Positions 60,401 to 64,000 of a stretch of DNA of 64,000 bases are shown piece after piece. Position 1 is the stretch's first letter, and the number at the start of each line of letters is the position of its first letter. The stretch comes from Effrenium voratum (lineage: Eukaryota > Sar > Dinophyceae > Suessiales > Symbiodiniaceae), in contig CAUJNA010000535.1 in NCBI GenBank assembly GCA_963377175.1, positions 875,001 through 939,000 of the forward strand, read 5' to 3'. Below the pieces are notes generated by a model, which saw only the letters and a program-made list of their open reading frames with translations, had not been told where the DNA came from and ran no database searches. The translations under genes were made by a program, and so were the position numbers.

Positions 60401-61490
60401 CCTCTACTTGGGAAGGTGCCCTGCACCAACCTTTCCTGGTGTTGATTTGGGCTCTCCTTCGAGTGCACTTCGATACGAGAGCATCCAGAGTCACATAGAT
60501 GGAGCCGAAGCAAGAGCTTCGTCCCAGCTCCGAGAGGTCGGAGTCGGTGATGCAGGATCGGCCGGTGGGCAGCGTTAGAATTCCTGGCGATCGGATGCAT
60601 GAGTTCGGTCTGAAGGTCACTATGATTTGCCAAGTCAGATTGACCCCTGCAAAAAGGGCAAACATTGTACGTTCACAATCGAGTGGTTGTAGTTCCATGA
60701 TTGAACAGTCTCGTTCACCCTCGGTTAGCCTGGGCAGAAACAAGCTGGCTGCTCTTGATCGTCCCAACCCGCCGAAACACCCAATTGCACTGGATGAGGC
60801 TCTTGCCACTACAAACTCGTCTCTCTCTCTCTCTCTCTCTCAAAAAGTCCGGATCTGTCCATGCCATCTCTGATTATATGATGGCCCAGGGTCGCAAGTC
60901 TCGCCAAAGAACGAAACTCAAGCTGGGCTCGCATGATATTGTTCCCGGCACCATAAAATCCTGACCCCCAACTAACAACATATCATGGCAAACTGCTGAG
61001 AACTGAGCTGAAGCTCAAGCAACGTTTACGCGTGGCCACTTGGTGATGAACCATTAAGCACCCAACAAAAGTTGGTGTCTTCACTTTCTTTCCCTCAAAT
61101 CCCCGGTGATCTCTCTGAGCCCCACAATTCCTTGAGACTGATGGTCTTGCGGGATGATTCTGCACCGAGAGTTCGGTGTTGTTGGCTGAATGGCGTGCCT
61201 TTTGACTCCCGTGTCAAAAACCTAAATGGATCCTGGAGCCATCAAACGCAATGTCAGGGTGGCGCGTTCTGTTTTTGAGGCTCGGCACCCCTTTTTTGGT
61301 GGTAGAGGGAAACCAAAAGAAAAGTAAACCCGACGCCATTTGGACCCCCTAAAAACGACCCATCAGAAGACATCAGGCCTGGCTTTCTGACTCCAGATTT
61401 AGTGTCCCTTTAAGGCAAGCATCCAATGACCGGCTCATCCGTTGCGCAGCAAAGGCAGAGGAGCCGCGCCAGAAACACCGAGAAACGCAT
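48771..61490 (-). CDS. GGH: Gamma-glutamyl hydrolase (folate gamma-glutamyl hydrolase, peptidase C26), 11 exons, 307 aa
   Basis: Removes gamma-linked glutamates from folate and antifolate polyglutamates in lysosome/vacuole or secreted fluid. Exons, 5' to 3' on minus: 61490-61424, 60583-60483, 60134-60063, 59190-59114, 58831-58713, 57419-57379, 56568-56476, 54077-53972, 52671-52593, 51785-51731, 48884-48771 (stop 48773-48771). Lengths sum to 924 nt and all phases agree. Residues 1-16 (MRFSVFLARLLCLCCA) look like a signal peptide, followed by PVIGILTLP. The nucleophile is Cys134 in PLWGTCLG and the catalytic His is His248 in VQFHPE; the tail FADFFISEARKNSHRF matches the animal enzyme closely. 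Length is close to the roughly 318 aa of the human protein. Possible N-glycosylation sites are NSS (twice), NIT and NHS. Donors are GA, GC x6, GA, GC, GT; every acceptor is AG before G. An in-frame ATG 60 nt upstream (61550) would add 20 residues ahead of the signal; I prefer 61490. The boundaries at 59114 and 53972 are the least certain. The family assignment is very secure. Confidence 0.93.
48905..49205. repeat. TATA-rich and (TAATG)n microsatellite in GGH intron 10
   Basis: An ATAT/GTATGTGT block is followed from 49013 by pentamers TAATG, TAGTG, CAATG and AAGG variants in about 190 bp. Confidence 0.9.
49717..49752. repeat. (AT)n microsatellite
   Basis: Two AT runs, 49718-49735 and 49741-49752, separated by AA. 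Confidence 0.9.
50147..50690 (+). repeat. 14-bp minisatellite (GTGCAAGTTGCTCT)
   Basis: About 38 units of GTGCAAGTTGCTCT with single-base variants (GCGCAAG, AAGCTGC, AATGTCT). Three units make 42 bases, so all six frames stay open and give long Cys/Leu-rich false proteins. Confidence 0.95.
50770..51190 (+). repeat. ~73-bp minisatellite (AACAAAATCGCAAAAAACCT)
   Basis: About six units with CAAAACAAAATCGCAAAAAA, CCTCGAGTTTTTGCACCTCG and CCGATCCCCGCAGAGGGTCG, of variable length because one unit lacks about 9 bp. Follows the 14-bp array after a 75-bp gap. Confidence 0.92.
51245..51595 (+). repeat. CTTGCACTTGCAACTTGCACT / TCCTTGCAATGAC tandem repeats
   Basis: 51245-51425 repeats GACTCCTTGCACTTGCAACT with variants. 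51430-51595 continues as CTCCTTGCAATGA units. Confidence 0.92.
52440..52482. repeat. Short hairpin in GGH intron 9-side flank
   Basis: TCTCTTGTG and CACAAGAGA form a 9-bp perfect stem separated by about 14 bases. Function unknown. Confidence 0.5.
54386..54417. repeat. (AT)n microsatellite
   Basis: About 16 AT dinucleotides within GGH intron 7. Confidence 0.95.
54502..55301 (+). repeat. 61-bp satellite, 13 units
   Basis: Units begin TCCAGCTCGAAAATCGCAAC at 54502, 54563, 54624, 54685, 54746, 54807, 54868, 54929, 55012, 55073, 55134, 55195 and 55256. The 83-bp gap at the eighth unit is a 22-bp partial duplication of GTACGCGAAGTACACTTCCG. Units differ at only one or two positions (CAGCTCC versus CATCTCC), so the array is young or homogenised. 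Confidence 0.98.
57473..57492. repeat. (AT)n microsatellite
   Basis: Short TATATATATATAT run followed by a T8/G9 homopolymer block, in GGH intron 5. Confidence 0.85.
60820..60842. repeat. (TC)n microsatellite
   Basis: About eleven TC dinucleotides in GGH intron 1. Confidence 0.95.
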
Positions 61491-61550
61491 CGTTCCAAAG
61501 TCCCAAAGCGTGTCCCACGAGTTGATCTGGGGCAAGTTTAGCTGTTCCAT

Positions 61551-64000
61551 GCTAAGTTGCTTGCGTCCATCATCCAAATGCTGTTGACGATCCTTGTGTT
61601 GTTATTTGCCGAGGTGATTCTGAATGGATCTGGCATTGTATTCTAAGGCTGTGACTCAAGCTGTGCGCCTGCAAGCTAGCTCAAGGCCGAGAGAGGCTTC
61701 TGCCATCCGCCGGCTTGGTTTTGAGTGCTGCGGGCAAGTCAAGAAAACACCAGATCGAAAACGATACTTTTGTCCATGACTGTTTTTGACAGACCCCTGC
61801 GTCGAAGGCTCTCTGAGACTCTTGACCCATGGAAAGTTAAAAAAAAAAAAAACATGGGCGCCCCAACCAATGCTCCGTGGGCAAGGCATTCTGTGACTAG
61901 CGCGTAGCAAGCAGTGGACAAATGAGCGCATGACCTTAGGGCTTGGGATGGCGGGCCCGCCTTGCCGAACAACTTCGCGGCGAGCTTCAGGTTCCAATAC
62001 CCCAGGGAGCAGCATGACATGTACAAATGCATCAACAGAACAAACATCGGAGGCGCTTCAATGCCTTGGATGCCTTGGTCTTTCTTGCGGCACAAGTATC
62101 AAGGCAGGCGTATTGAAGCACGGATTTATCACTTTCAAAGCTAAAGCACTACCAAGTATCCGGACCTCAGCTGCCTCGACGCCCTGACTGACCCACCCAA
62201 ACTCAAGGCTCCGGCCCTTGACACGCGCGATGCTTGGCTTCGCCTCGCAAGAAGTACGAAGGCAGAGCTAGGCACTTGCCCTGGCCCTCCCCCGCGCACA
62301 ACGTCCTTCTATATTCTCTTTTGTTTGGGAGCCCACTTGAGTAGGTCTCTTGCTGTCAAAGTCTGTAAGCCGTGCCGGGATGGCCGTCGCCTTCAAATGT
62401 AATTGATTGAAAGCCCAATCCTTCCTGAAAAGGAACGGATCCAACTCCAACAAGGAATACACCCATCACCACATCACCACAAAAGCATTGAAGGAACGTA
62501 TATCACCTGGCGATACTCGGGAACAGGTCATCAGGAAGTACAGCTGTATTTGCAGCCCAGACTACTTTCAATCTAAGAAGAAAGTGGCGCTCTGTGAATC
62601 CACATCAAGTCATGTGCAGTTCATTCTTTCCTCAACTTTTCAGTTGGGATGCTCACATTCTGAACCATGGCGTTGCAGACTCATTCTTGCGCCTGTCCCA
62701 CTAGCAACTATCTGGGTTACTCGGATCTGCCACTTCCAGAATCCTGACAGGGATCAAATGAATTTACTAGCCCTGTGGCCATCTGCCCCGTCTTAGTTGG
62801 TTGACTTTGCAAGCCCCTTAAAACTCAAAGGCGCCAGGCAGCTGAGTAGGCTTCTGCGAAAGCAAACAGGAAAGGTCAAGGAACATGAGGTCAAGGAAGG
62901 GAAAACCCCCCCTGGAAAATGCGTTCGCAGGATTCCCACTGAATAAAGCTAACGGCAAGGGGCAACCCCGCACGGATCTTGGGACTTGCTCTGAGCCCTG
63001 TGCGCTGCGTGACCCGTCCTGCAGCAAAGGGCTGTGGCCAGAATGCGGACAAATTCTTGCTCCATCAGGTGTCACTACAAAGGCAAGACATAACTTTTGT
63101 GGCTACTCCTTGGCTCCTTGGTTCACAAGCAAATGGACATTTCTGGAGAATGACTTCCTTCAACTAGTGGCAAAGGTGCCGGTTTTGATATGGGTGCAAC
63201 CGTTGGAGACTTTTTCAGTCCTTCAAGTGGGCCCATTGTTTCACCACAAAGGTTTAAGAAAACTCGCCTACTGTCAAAAAAAATGGACCTAGTTGAGTGG
63301 GAATGGATCAAAAGACTCTTGATGGGATCTTCAAAAGAAGGCTGACCCCAAAGAAACCAGCAAAGAGCAAATCCCAATCTTCAAAAGTCGGCCAAATGCC
63401 AGGAATAAGTTGCTCGGAGCTGGTCATCAGTGTTTGTATGCAATAGCCAGCACTCACCCACCAAGCAGCAATCCTCATCAGGATCATCAAGCTTATGGAG
63501 AAACAGGATTGCCACAAAAAAAAAGAGGAAAACAAGTCGCCTTGTCTGTTGCGAAGCCGGACCATGGGAATGCAAGGTGATCCGTTGATTGAGGGCTTTC
63601 TCCATCCGCAGACTGTTGCAATCCTGCCCTTGTCACATTGCATCGCCTGAACAGCGCTTCTTAAACTACGCCATCTTGTTCAAGCTGAACCAGGCAGAAA
63701 CTAAGGCTCAGCCTTGACGCACACTGGCATTCGGCACGCGTCTCAATCTTGTTAGAAAAGGGGCACAGGATCCTCATCATTGCGTCATACATACTGCAGG
63801 GTACAAGGCCAGTATCAGAAGCAAGGCCAAACTCGAGACACGGGCTAAGTCAGAGTGGCATGCAGCATGAAAGGATGTTGTGCAATAATTCCTTATCACT
63901 TGGGGGATGTCTGAAACCTAGGGGCCCTTGAAACGGTGAGTCTCACACTATATGCCCTGTAAAAGCTGTCCCCCAAAACGTCTCGCGCTCGTTCTTGCAC
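61551..64000. other. Region upstream of the GGH gene, no gene assigned
   Basis: Should contain the GGH 5' region and perhaps the 3' end of a neighbour. Coding-like frames without family: plus 61960-62150 (LPNNFAASFRFQYPREQHDM) and minus 63308-63500 (EQLIPGIWPTFEDWDLLFAG, partly hydrophobic). I saw no TATA-type or spliced-leader sequence I could defend. Confidence 0.4.

Overview
This is nuclear DNA of a eukaryote, almost certainly a dinoflagellate close to Symbiodiniaceae. The best evidence is a gene I could assemble exon by exon on the minus strand (48771-61490). It has eleven exons encoding a complete 307-residue gamma-glutamyl hydrolase. Of its ten introns, seven begin with GC, two with GA and one with GT, and every intron ends AG directly before a G. 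That mixture of donors with an AG|G acceptor is typical of dinoflagellates and not of plants, animals or bacteria. No prokaryotic operon, ribosome binding site or CRISPR array is present, and most long open frames are translations of simple repeats.

Layout. 1-18.3 kb: low-density plus-strand sequence with isolated exon-like segments, including two that join in frame into the start of a J domain (798-863 and 2455 onward), plus short hairpins and small duplications. 18.3-26.0 kb: a CA microsatellite, then a 7.36 kb segment bounded by perfect 27-bp inverted ends (18520-25877), containing a large fold-back array of GTGTCAAACC repeats and a family of diverged internal repeats. 26.0-30.0 kb: stacked tandem arrays (15 bp, 72 bp, 39 bp), a 240-bp direct duplication with inverted cores, a 216-bp MITE-like element and 1.15 kb of GT/GC-GT microsatellite. 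30.0-31.6 kb: helicase-like fragments (Pif1-type motif on plus, DEAD-box motif Ia on minus) and two in-phase terminal exons of an unrecognised minus-strand gene.

32.1-42.4 kb is the oddest part: about 10 kb in which the pentamer TTCAG occurs 25-30 times more often than chance on the plus strand but hardly at all on the minus strand, in coding and noncoding DNA alike. It carries a split gene of unknown function, a three-copy fold-back repeat, an intronless reading frame of about 1,500 codons ending in a Ulp1/C48-type cysteine protease domain and a four-cysteine motif, and a small downstream ORF with a basic nuclear-signal-like patch. I read it as a large mobile or viral-like insertion, or else foreign or chimeric DNA, of a type I do not recognise.

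42.4-48.7 kb holds microsatellites and unassigned exon-like frames. 48.7-61.5 kb is the gamma-glutamyl hydrolase gene; its introns contain a 13-copy 61-bp array, a 14-bp array, a 73-bp array and a pentanucleotide array. 61.5-64 kb shows only unassigned open frames. All splice models are from reading the sequence and comparing with remembered family features; no alignment software or transcript data was used.
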